A stretch of DNA of 6,060 nucleotides from NCBI GenBank assembly GCA_947629995.1, contig CANRFX010000064.1, positions 1 through 6,060 on the forward strand, read 5' to 3'. The DNA is from an uncultured Clostridia bacterium. GTDB lineage: Bacteria; Bacillota; Clostridia; TANB77; CAG-508. The notes beneath the pieces are model-generated. The model searched no databases. It saw only the letters and a program-made list of their open reading frames with translations, and had not been told where the DNA came from. Both the position numbers and the translations under genes were made by a program. Of this stretch, positions 1 through 6,018 are shown in pieces (position 1 is the stretch's first letter; each line of letters starts with the position of its first letter).

Positions 1-65
1 TAATATATATTAGGTTTAAATATTAGATATATTAGTTTTAGCTGAGATTATTATTAGCTTTAAGA

Positions 66-101
66 TTAATAGCAGATGGTTATAAGTCCATCTGCTATTA
101 A
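66..101 (-). terminator. Stem-loop after gyrB, probable operon terminator
   Basis: Perfect 14-base inverted repeat TTAATAGCAGATGG / CCATCTGCTATTAA with an 8-base loop (80-87), 54 bases beyond the gyrB stop. The minus-strand tail ATTAATCTT is only moderately T-rich, so strength is uncertain. The symmetry could also serve a gene on the other strand. Bases 1-65 hold only AT-rich sequence with no gene that I can see. Confidence 0.6.
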
Positions 102-115
102 AATTTAATATTTAT

Positions 116-144
116 TGTCAAAATGCTCCGTCCCCAACGACAAT
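116..144. repeat. Possible REP-like interspersed element
   Basis: ATTGTC (116-121) and GACAAT (139-144) bracket a core containing GCTCCGTCCCC. From memory, GGGGACGG cores flanked by TTGTC/GACAA-type ends recur between genes in many clostridial genomes and resemble REP sequences. I cannot check copy number here. Confidence 0.35.
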
Positions 145-155
145 CCAACGACAAT
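134..155 (+). repeat. Two tandem 11-base repeats at the gyrB stop
   Basis: CCAACGACAAT occurs twice in tandem (134-144, 145-155); the last base is also the last base of the gyrB stop codon. It is part of a GC-richer patch (about 116-155) in AT-rich surroundings. Confidence 0.75.
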
Positions 156-2086
156 TATATGTCTAAATTCTTTACATATTTTGCATTTGCTTGGATGAAG
201 TCTCTTCTTGGCTCTACTTCGTCTCCCATTAGTAGTGTAAATATTTCGTCTGCTTTTATTGCATCTTCCATTGTTACTTTTACTAATATTCTTGTTTCTG
301 GATTCATTGTTGTTTCCCATAATTGTTCTGGATTCATTTCTCCTAAACCTTTATATCTTTGAAGTCCTAATTGTTCTCTTGCTATTCCCTTTTCTTCTAA
401 TTCTTTGTAAGCTTTGTCTAAATCTTCGTCTGTATAACAGTATTTATCTTCCATTCCTTTTTTAGATAGTTTGTATAAGGGCGGTTGGGCTAAATAAACA
501 TTTCCATTTTCAATTAATGGTCTCATATAACGGAAGAAGAATGTTAATAAAAGTGTTCTGATATGTGCACCATCAACATCAGCATCTGCCATTATTATAA
601 CTTTCCCATATCTAATTTTTGTGATATCAAAGTCTCTTCCTATTCCTGCTCCAACTGCTAAAATAACAGGATTTAATTTGTCATTTCCATATATTTTGTC
701 TGCTCTTGCTTTTTCTACATTTAACATTTTTCCCCATAAAGGTAATATTGCTTGGAATTTCCTATCTCTACCTTGTTTTGCACTTCCGTCCAGCAGAATC
801 TCCCTCAACTATATATACTTCACATTCTTCTGGATTTTTGCTACTACAATCTGCTAATTTTCCGAGGTAAAGTAGATGTTTCTAAAGAACTCTTTTTTCT
901 TGCTAATTCTCTTGCTTTTCTTGCTGCTTCCCTTGCTCTATATGCACTAATACATTTTTCTAATACTGCTTTTGCAACAGCTGGATTTTCTTCTAAAAAT
1001 GTAGATAATGATTCATTTACCATACTTTGAACAATTCCTGTTACTTCACTATTTCCAAGTTTTGTTTTAGTTTGTCCTTCAAATTGTGGTTCCTTTACTT
1101 TAACAGAAACAACTGCTGTTATTCCTTCTCTAATATCTTCTCCCTGTAAGTTTTGGTCTTTTTCTTTTAAAATATTATGACTTCTTGCATAATCATTAAA
1201 TACCTTTGTTAGAGACCTTTTAAATCCTTCTAAATGAGTTCCACCTTCGATTGTATTAATATTATTAACAAAAGTATAAATATTTTCAGAATAACTAGTT
1301 GTGTATTGAATAGCTATTTCTACAGGTGTATCTCCATCTTTTTCTATATAAATTGGTGATTTATGTAACTTTTCTTTGTTTTTATTTAAATATTCTACAA
1401 AAGATACAAGTCCACCTTCAAAACAAAATTCTGCTTTTTTAGGTATTTCCTCTCTTTGATCTTCAATTGTTATTTTTAAACCTTTTGTTAAAAATGCAAT
1501 TTCTCTAAATCTTGTTTCTAAAACACTATATTCATAATCTAAACTTTCAAAAATAGTATCATCTGCAAGAAATCTAACTTTAGTTCCAGTTCCTTCTGCT
1601 TCTCCAATTACTTCTAATTTTTGAACTGTTTTTCCTTTTTCAAATTTCATTTGATACAATTTGCCATCTCTTTTTATAGTAACTTCAGTCCAAGTAGATA
1701 AGGCATTTACAACAGATGCACCTACTCCATGAAGTCCTCCAGATACCTTGTATCCACTATCTCCACCAAATTTTCCGACCTGCGTGTAAAACTGTGTAAA
1801 CAGTTTCTGCTGTAGATATTCCTGTTTTTGGATGTATTTCAACTGGAATTCCTCTTCCATTATCTTCTACACTTATAATATTTCCTGGTTCAATAATAAC
1901 ATTAATTTCCGTACAATATCCTGCTAAAGCTTCATCAACTCCATTGTCAACAATTTCATAGACACAATGATGCAAGCCTCTTACAGAAGTACTTCCAATA
2001 TACATACCAGGTCTTTTTCTTACTGCTTCTAAACCTTCTAATACTTGAATTTGTTCTGCACCATACTTATTGTTTACTTTTTCCAT
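155..2086 (-). CDS. gyrB: DNA gyrase subunit B, needs three +1 frameshifts
   Basis: ATPase and TOPRIM subunit of gyrase, which introduces negative supercoils with GyrA. With three extra bases (1777, 864, 788) skipped it is 642 aa, normal for Firmicutes. The GHKL ATPase shows YEIVDNGVDEA (43-53), VEDNGRGIP (73-81), the ATP-lid region HAGGKFGGDSGYKVSGG (101-117) and GLHGVG (117-122). The transducer domain has GGTHLEGF (281-288) and QTKTKLGN (338-345). The TOPRIM domain has LPGKLADC (406-413), EGDSAGGSAKQGRD (427-440) and the metal site DADVDG (500-505). The tail has QRYKGLGEMNPEQLWETTM (575-593) and ends at YVKNLDI. Frame breaks fall at G104, G408 and G433, each at an added C before GGA. No domain is missing, which argues against a decayed pseudogene. 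Only one member of the gyrase pair is in the window; gyrA usually follows, but a terminator-like hairpin stands at 66-101. Confidence 0.95.
785..791 (-). other. Putative +1 frameshift site GGA-CGG-A, gyrB TOPRIM
   Basis: Codons read TCT GCT GGA CGG AAG TGC, while the catalytic EGDSAGGSAKQGR needs GGA GGA AGT GCA. The extra base is the C at 788. The unshifted frame ends at TAG within 6 codons. It lies only 25 codons after the previous site, so a full GyrB needs two shifts in quick succession. Confidence 0.8.
861..867 (-). other. Putative +1 frameshift site CCT-CGG-A, gyrB LPGKLADC
   Basis: Codons read ACT TTA CCT CGG AAA ATT, while the conserved LPGKLADC needs CCT GGA AAA TTA. The extra base is the C at 864. 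The unshifted frame ends at TAG within 6 codons. Skipping the C restores G408 at the entry to the TOPRIM domain. Confidence 0.8.
1774..1780 (-). other. Putative +1 frameshift site GGT-CGG-A, gyrB ATP lid
   Basis: Codons read CAC GCA GGT CGG AAA ATT, while the family motif HAGGKFGG needs GGT GGA AAA TTT. The extra base is the C at 1777. The unshifted frame ends at TAG, 6 codons after GGT. Skipping the C restores G104-K105-F106-G107-G108. Confidence 0.8.
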
Positions 2087-3162
2087 TAGTTTTCCTCCTT
2101 GCGAAATTTTCCTTCTTTCACATTATATATCAAAATTTTTTTATTTTCAATCTTAATTTTATCAGTACAAGTAATAATTACTTGTGTATCCTCAATTTTA
2201 TCTAAAAAATTTTTTACTCTTTTTTGATCTAATTCAGACATAAAATCATCTAATAATAAAATTGGTTTTTCCCCTATTTCTTCCTCTACAATTTTTAACT
2301 CTGCTAATTTTAAAGAAAGAATTGTCGTTCTATGCTGTCCTTGAGAACCATAAATATCTAATTTTTTATCATTTAAATTAATAAAAAAATCATCTCTATG
2401 AATTCCTTTTGTAGTAAAACCTTTTATAATATCTAATTTTCTTCTTTCTTTTAACAAATTTCTATACTTTTCTTGTGTATCACATTCTGACAAATAAAAT
2501 ATTTCTATTTTTTCTTGTTTATTTGTAATTTCACTATGTATTTGATTTATTTTTTCTTGAATTTTATCAATATATTCTTTTCTATATTTATAAATTATAA
2601 TTGCATGTTTAATTAACTCTTCATCCCAAACATCTAGCAAGCTTTCATCTCTATTTTCTTCTTTAATCTGTTTTAAATAATTATTTCTTTGTTCTAATGT
2701 TTTTAAATATAAATTTAAATGATACATATAATTTGGCTTTAACCCACTAATCATAATATCTAAAAATCTTCTTCTATTTTGAGGAATACCTTTTAAAATA
2801 TAAATATCATCTGGATGAAAAATAACAAGATTAACCTTTCCTAATAATTCACTTAATTTTTTTATTTTAACTCCATTTATCCATATATTTTTTTTATTTC
2901 CTAATTGAATTTTTATTTTTCCATCTCTATCTATTTTTTCATAATCAATCTCTACTCCAGCTTCTTTTTCATTTATATTAATCATTTCTTTTTCTTTATT
3001 TGTTCTAAAAGATTTCCCAAAACCACTTAAAAAAATTGCCTCAATAATATTTGTTTTTCCTTGTGCATTATCTCCATAAAAAAGATTAATTCCTTTGCTT
3101 AAACTTATTTCTTCTTCTTTATAATTTCTAAAATTTTTAACTTTTATTTTTTTAATCCACAT
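2086..3162 (-). CDS. recF: DNA replication and repair ATPase RecF
   Basis: SMC/ABC-type ATPase that binds DNA at single-strand/double-strand junctions and, with RecO and RecR, helps load RecA at gaps and stalled forks. At 358 aa it has normal length. Seen in order: the N-terminal strand MWIKKIKVKNFRNY, Walker A GDNAQGKT (30-37), the RecF block FHPDDIYILKG...RRFLD (115-134), a Lys/Glu-rich helical middle (about 145-245), the ABC signature region YGSQGQHRT (271-279) and Walker B with D-loop PILLLDDFMSELD (300-312). The frame is intact. Its last codons carry the gyrB ribosome binding site, and its TAA overlaps the gyrB ATG by one base, so the two are probably translationally coupled. It contains GAT-GGA-AAA (residues 80-82) with no extra C, a useful contrast to the gyrB and dnaA lesions. 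Confidence 0.97.
   Translation of the reverse strand: MWIKKIKVKNFRNYKEEEISLSKGINLFYGDNAQGKTNIIEAIFLSGFGKSFRTNKEKEMININEKEAGVEIDYEKIDRDGKIKIQLGNKKNIWINGVKIKKLSELLGKVNLVIFHPDDIYILKGIPQNRRRFLDIMISGLKPNYMYHLNLYLKTLEQRNNYLKQIKEENRDESLLDVWDEELIKHAIIIYKYRKEYIDKIQEKINQIHSEITNKQEKIEIFYLSECDTQEKYRNLLKERRKLDIIKGFTTKGIHRDDFFINLNDKKLDIYGSQGQHRTTILSLKLAELKIVEEEIGEKPILLLDDFMSELDQKRVKNFLDKIEDTQVIITCTDKIKIENKKILIYNVKEGKFRKEEN
2094..2100 (-). promoter_or_regulatory. Ribosome binding site of gyrB inside recF
   Basis: AAGGAGG lies 7 bases before the gyrB ATG and forms part of the recF codons for Lys-Glu-Glu. The junction is TAATG, so ribosomes ending recF can restart on gyrB. Confidence 0.85.
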
Positions 3163-3168
3163 TACAAT

Positions 3169-3172
3169 CTCC
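3169..3172 (-). promoter_or_regulatory. Ribosome binding site of recF
   Basis: GGAG lies 6 bases before the ATG at 3162. It is weaker than the dnaN and gyrB sites. Confidence 0.6.
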
Positions 3173-3177
3173 GTTTA

Positions 3178-3186
3178 TTATCCACA
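3178..3186 (+). promoter_or_regulatory. Consensus DnaA box between dnaN and recF
   Basis: An exact TTATCCACA lies 16 bases upstream of the recF ATG, outside the main oriC gap. It could let DnaA control recF-gyrB expression or titrate DnaA. Confidence 0.7.
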
Positions 3187-3196
3187 AATAGAGAAC

Positions 3197-3224
3197 TAAA
3201 TGTGGAATGTTTCTTCCACATTTA
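3197..3224 (-). other. Stem-loop at the end of dnaN
   Basis: Perfect 11-base inverted repeat TAAATGTGGAA / TTCCACATTTA with a 6-base loop (3208-3213). It includes the dnaN stop codon (3224-3222). No T-tract follows on the minus strand, so it is a poor intrinsic terminator; an attenuator, an mRNA-processing hairpin or a paired DnaA-binding site are alternatives. Each arm contains TGTGGAA, the same core as the 9-mers at 4399-4416. Confidence 0.6.
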
Positions 3225-4340
3225 ATCTTCTTTTAATCTAATTGGTAAAATCATATAAATATAATCATCTTTTTCAATTGATTTAATTAAACAAGGTGAT
3301 ATGCTTGTCCCAAATTCAATATAAACCTCTTCATCTTCAATAACCTTTAAGCTATCTAAGAAATATTTTGGATTAAATCCAACTTCTAAATTCTTTCCTT
3401 CTGTTGAAACAAATAACTCTTCTTTTGCATCTCCTGTTTGATTAGTACAAGAAATAATAACTTTTCCAATATCAACTTGTACTTTTACTGGATATTTCTT
3501 TTCCTTTTCGATAGAAGACGCTGAAATTAAACTAATTCTTTCAAAGCTATCTTGAATATTATTTTTATTAACCTTTATTCTGGTTTCCCAAGAATTTGGA
3601 ATAACATTTTTATAATTTAAAAATTCTCCATCTAATATTCTAGTAACAACTTTACAATTATCCATTTCAAATAGAGCTTGATTTTTAGAAACTCCTATTT
3701 TTATTGGCTCAAAAGAATCTGTTATAATTTTATTTACTTCATTTAAAGTTTTACCAGGAATAACTGCTTTAAAATCATTACTTTGCTTAGTTAGAAAAAT
3801 AGACTTCAAAGCTAATCTAAACCCATCTACAGCAACTAATGTTAATTTACTATTTTCAATTTCAAATAAACATCCAGTAAAAATTGGTCTACTTTCTTCT
3901 GAACTTACTGCAAAAATAGTTTTTCTTATCATATTCTTTAAAACATTTTGATCAACCTCTATTGAATTTTCTACCTCTATTTTTGGAAGTTCTGGAAATT
4001 CTTCAGGTGACATTGTTGCTAATTTATAAAGAGAACCTTCACACTCAATTTCTAATAAATTTTGATTATTTAAAGTAATATGAATTTCTGTATCTGGTAA
4101 TTTTCGAATAATTTCACTGAACATTACAGCATTAACAACTGTACTACCTTGTTCTTTAACTTCACATTCAATTACATATTCAATACCAATTTCTAAATCA
4201 TATGTAGTTAATTTTATTTCATTATCATTTGTTTGAATTAAAATTCCTTCTAGTATAGGCATAGTAGTTTTAGATGCAACAGCTTTTACTACGGAATTAA
4301 TAGCTTTCAAAATAGTGTCTTTGTAACAAACTATTTTCAT
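3222..4340 (-). CDS. dnaN: DNA polymerase III sliding clamp, beta subunit DnaN
   Basis: Ring-shaped dimer that tethers the replicative polymerase and other partners to DNA. The 372-aa length is normal for the family. The three-domain clamp fold is recognisable from KTTMPILEGILIQ (24-36) in domain 1, SRPIFTGCLFE (150-160) and AVDGFRLALK (170-179) in domain 2, and NPKYFLDSLK (323-332) with the C-terminal MILPIRL (363-369) in domain 3. The last two line the partner-binding pocket. The frame is open upstream to 4490, but the start at 4340 is chosen because a perfect AGGAGG lies 7 bases before it and the family begins at MKI. The frame is intact, with no CGG codon, unlike dnaA and gyrB. The usual Firmicute S4-domain gene (yaaA/rlbA) is absent between dnaN and recF. 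Confidence 0.97.
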   Translation of the reverse strand: MKIVCYKDTILKAINSVVKAVASKTTMPILEGILIQTNDNEIKLTTYDLEIGIEYVIECEVKEQGSTVVNAVMFSEIIRKLPDTEIHITLNNQNLLEIECEGSLYKLATMSPEEFPELPKIEVENSIEVDQNVLKNMIRKTIFAVSSEESRPIFTGCLFEIENSKLTLVAVDGFRLALKSIFLTKQSNDFKAVIPGKTLNEVNKIITDSFEPIKIGVSKNQALFEMDNCKVVTRILDGEFLNYKNVIPNSWETRIKVNKNNIQDSFERISLISASSIEKEKKYPVKVQVDIGKVIISCTNQTGDAKEELFVSTEGKNLEVGFNPKYFLDSLKVIEDEEVYIEFGTSISPCLIKSIEKDDYIYMILPIRLKED

Positions 4341-4347
4341 TTTGCTT

Positions 4348-4353
4348 CCTCCT
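4348..4353 (-). promoter_or_regulatory. Ribosome binding site of dnaN
   Basis: A perfect AGGAGG sits 7 bases before the ATG at 4340. It rules out the longer open frame that begins at 4490. Confidence 0.85.
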
Positions 4354-4367
4354 TTATTAAATATATA

Positions 4368-4394
4368 TAATATTATTAGTAGTAATAGTATTAG
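4368..4394 (+). other. DnaA-trio tract, putative unwinding site
   Basis: The plus strand reads as nine consecutive T-A-N triplets: TAA TAT TAT TAG TAG TAA TAG TAT TAG. Read 3' to 5' away from the boxes these are (G/A/T)AT triplets, the pattern of DnaA-trios that guide DnaA filaments onto single-stranded DNA. A four-base spacer GTGC separates the tract from the tandem 9-mers at 4399-4416. Beyond the tract the sequence is pure A/T (4356-4367). Motif and placement are seen; the role is inferred by homology to the Bacillus subtilis origin. Confidence 0.75.
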
Positions 4395-4398
4395 GTGC

Positions 4399-4416
4399 TG
4401 TGGAAACTGTGGAAAA
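4399..4416 (-). promoter_or_regulatory. Two tandem DnaA box-like 9-mers next to the trios
   Basis: TGTGGAAAC (4399-4407) and TGTGGAAAA (4408-4416) abut with no gap. On the minus strand they read GTTTCCACA and TTTTCCACA, respectively two mismatches and one mismatch from TTATCCACA. Their position against the trio tract suggests they are the origin-opening boxes. Confidence 0.6.
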
Positions 4417-4462
4417 CTATGTTTAAAGTTTAAATCCCTAACAAAACTCTTGTGTAAAACTC

Positions 4463-4471
4463 TGTGGATAA
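4463..4471 (-). promoter_or_regulatory. Consensus DnaA box
   Basis: TGTGGATAA on the plus strand is an exact TTATCCACA on the minus strand, in the middle of the dnaA-dnaN gap. Confidence 0.85.
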
Positions 4472-4480
4472 CACACCTAA

Positions 4481-4489
4481 CTTTCCACA
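4481..4489 (+). promoter_or_regulatory. Weak DnaA box
   Basis: CTTTCCACA differs from TTATCCACA at two positions and faces opposite to the neighbouring consensus box at 4463. It is a low-affinity candidate only. Confidence 0.35.
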
Positions 4490-4504
4490 ACTAAAAATTT
4501 CTTT

Positions 4505-4513
4505 TGTGAATAA
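4505..4513 (-). promoter_or_regulatory. DnaA box, TTATTCACA variant
   Basis: TGTGAATAA reads TTATTCACA on the minus strand, which fits the TTATNCACA consensus and has the same orientation as the box at 4463. Confidence 0.7.
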
Positions 4514-4566
4514 TTTTAAAAAAATGGATGTGTTCACAGTTTATAAACAACTTTTAAACAACCCCT

Positions 4567-4575
4567 TGTGGATAT
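4567..4575 (-). promoter_or_regulatory. DnaA box with one mismatch
   Basis: TGTGGATAT reads ATATCCACA on the minus strand, one mismatch from TTATCCACA and in the same orientation as the boxes at 4463 and 4505. Confidence 0.6.
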
Positions 4576-4611
4576 CCAATGTATTGTTTCCGTAAGAAGA
4601 AATTAAATGCC

Positions 4612-4620
4612 ATTATAACA
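4612..4620 (-). promoter_or_regulatory. Possible extended -10 promoter for dnaN
   Basis: Minus-strand TGTTATAAT has a perfect TATAAT with an upstream TG. No good -35 lies at the usual distance. It would give a leader of about 265 bases running through the DnaA boxes, so DnaA binding could repress it. It closely resembles the dnaA candidate at 6052-6060. Confidence 0.4.
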
Positions 4621-4674
4621 AACAATTATTTTTCAAACACAAATTTTAAAAAAGTTTATTTTTTATTTTTTTTA

Positions 4675-6010
4675 TTATTGTTTCCCATCTATGATGATGT
4701 TTTTCACACTATCCACAATTGATTTAGTATTACTTTTTTCCTTTATTTCTTTTTCTATTTTCTTACAACCATGCATTACAGTTGAGTGATCTCTGCCACC
4801 AAAATCAATACCTATTTGAGGGTAAGACATATTTGCCACTTCCCTACACAAATACATTGCAATTTGCCTTGGATAAGCAATATCATTTGAACGTTTATTT
4901 CCAGATAAATCATCTTTGTTTATACTAAAATACTTTGCGACAGTTTCTTTTATAAAATCACTAGAAATTACCTTTTCACTCTCATATTTGAAATCATTTA
5001 AAACTTTTTCACAAAGTTCAATAGTAATAGGACTATGTGTTAAAGAAGCTCTTGCAAGTAATTTATTAAAAACACCTTCTAATTCTCTAATATTTGAATC
5101 TATTCGGTTTGCTATGTTAGAAAGAATAAAATCGTCAATAATAATATTTTCATCTTTTGCTTTTTGTTTTAAAATTGCAAAACGGGTTTCATAGTCAGGT
5201 AATGAAATATCAGCAAGTAAACCCCACTCAAATCTAGATTTTAAACGATCTTCTAAAAAAGGAATTTCATTTGGTTTTTTATCACTTGTCATTACAATTT
5301 GCTTTTTTCCATCACGTAAAGTATTAAAAGTATGAAAAAATTCCTCTTGAACTCTATCTTTTCCAGCAATAAATTGAATATCATCAATCAATAATACATC
5401 AATAGTTCTATATTTGTTTCTAAAAAGGTCTGTTTTATTTTCTTGAATTGCATTTATAAGTTGATTTGTAAACTTTTCTGAAGTCACATATATTATTTTT
5501 GCTTCTGGATTTTTTTCTGAAATTCTATTACCAATAGCTTGCATCAAATGCGTTTTTCCGAAGGCCTACACCACCATAGATGAAAAAAGGATTATAATTT
5601 ACACCAGGAGCATTACTGACAGCTAAAGCTGCTGCATGGGCTAAATCACTATTTTTTCCTACAACAAAAGTTTCAAAAGTATATTTTGGATCTAAAGAAT
5701 CATTTTTGTTAGAAGATTTTTTTAAAGAAGGATTATTGTTTTCTTCCATCTTTGCTTTTTCTTCTAAATCTATAACTGAATAAGTCCAATTTCTATTTGT
5801 AATAAAAGCTAAAGTATTTAAAATTAAATCTCTATATTTATTCTCAATAAAGTCTTTATGAAATTCTGAAGTAGCAACAAAAACAATATGATTACCACTA
5901 ATGCTTTGTATATCTAAAGTATTAATCCATGTGTTATAAGAAATAGTTGTTAACTCAGGCTTTAGTTCATTTTTCATTTTATTTAATAAATCATTTTTGT
6001 CAATACTCAT
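4675..6010 (-). CDS. dnaA: Chromosomal replication initiator DnaA, needs one +1 frameshift
   Basis: AAA+ ATPase that binds DnaA boxes, melts oriC and helps load the helicase. With one extra base (5560) skipped, the protein is 444 aa, a normal DnaA length. Domain I covers about residues 1-83, with the helix containing SYNTW; a Lys/Asn/Ser-rich linker runs to about 108. The AAA+ core begins at TFETFVVGKNSDLAHAAALA (111-130), with Walker A GGVGLGKT (146-153), Walker B VLLIDDIQF (205-213), sensor 1 TSD near 241, the arginine-finger region RLKSRF (255-260) and sensor 2 IRELEGVF (307-314). The C-terminal DNA-binding domain carries YPRQIAMYLCRE and the signature GGRDHSTVMHGC near 404-415. The frame breaks inside Walker A. 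I chose the start at 6010 over the in-frame ATG at 6019 because GAAAGGA lies 8 bases upstream of 6010, whereas the 6019 ATG overlaps that site. Identity is certain; how the frame is restored is inferred. Confidence 0.97.
5557..5563 (-). other. Putative +1 frameshift site CTT-CGG-A in dnaA
   Basis: On the minus strand the codons read GGC CTT CGG AAA AAC, while the conserved Walker A (GLGKTHLMQAIGN) needs GGC CTT GGA AAA ACG. The single extra base is the C at 5560 (G on the plus strand). Without a shift, translation ends at a TAA 10 codons after CTT. Skipping the C restores G151-K152-T153, the phosphate-binding residues. This could be a recoding site or a sequencing error; see the findings. Confidence 0.8.
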
Positions 6011-6018
6011 AAAAAACA

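Larger units (their letters stand above)
4341..4674. other. oriC: oriC region between dnaA and dnaN
   Basis: This 334-base gene-free stretch is very AT-rich and holds one perfect and several near-consensus DnaA boxes, two tandem box-like 9-mers and a period-3 TAN tract pointing toward dnaN. That arrangement matches the DnaA-box plus DnaA-trio unwinding module described for Bacillus subtilis between dnaA and dnaN. The first 50 bases after the dnaA stop (about 4625-4674) are A/T homopolymer runs with no GC stem, so I see no clear terminator for dnaA. The dnaN frame is open far into this region, but no start there has a ribosome binding site, so it is treated as non-coding. In the Bacillus subtilis model the region upstream of dnaA also carries box clusters; here that lies outside the window. 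Confidence 0.85.

Noticed and set aside
720..745. LPLWGK in GyrB (Trp for the Arg seen in Bacillus-type LPLRGK) as a sign of CGG-to-Trp recoding
   Set aside because: The codon is a plain TGG, and Trp here is, as I recall, usual in clostridial GyrB.
105..1030. Open frames on either strand over the 3' half of gyrB (for example 123-362 plus, 752-1030 plus, 105-320 minus)
   Set aside because: They are out-of-phase shadows of gyrB with low-complexity translations and no ribosome binding sites.
1905..1914. TACGGAA in gyrB as a fifth frameshift site
   Set aside because: The phase is ACG-GAA (Thr-Glu), the frame continues correctly through it, and the motif GYCTEINV is intact.
4341..4490. Longer dnaN starting near 4490
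   Set aside because: The added 50 residues cover the DnaA boxes and trio tract, have no family match and no ribosome binding site; the start at 4340 has a perfect AGGAGG.
4625..4677. Terminator directly after dnaA
   Set aside because: Only A and T homopolymer runs are present; there is no GC-containing stem.
4916..5194. Plus-strand frame of 92 aa inside dnaA
   Set aside because: Antisense shadow of the conserved DnaA AAA+ and DNA-binding coding region.
155..6010. dnaA and gyrB as true pseudogenes
   Set aside because: Both are essential, normally single copy, and every domain is otherwise conserved. Four identical insertions in otherwise clean genes do not look like random decay.
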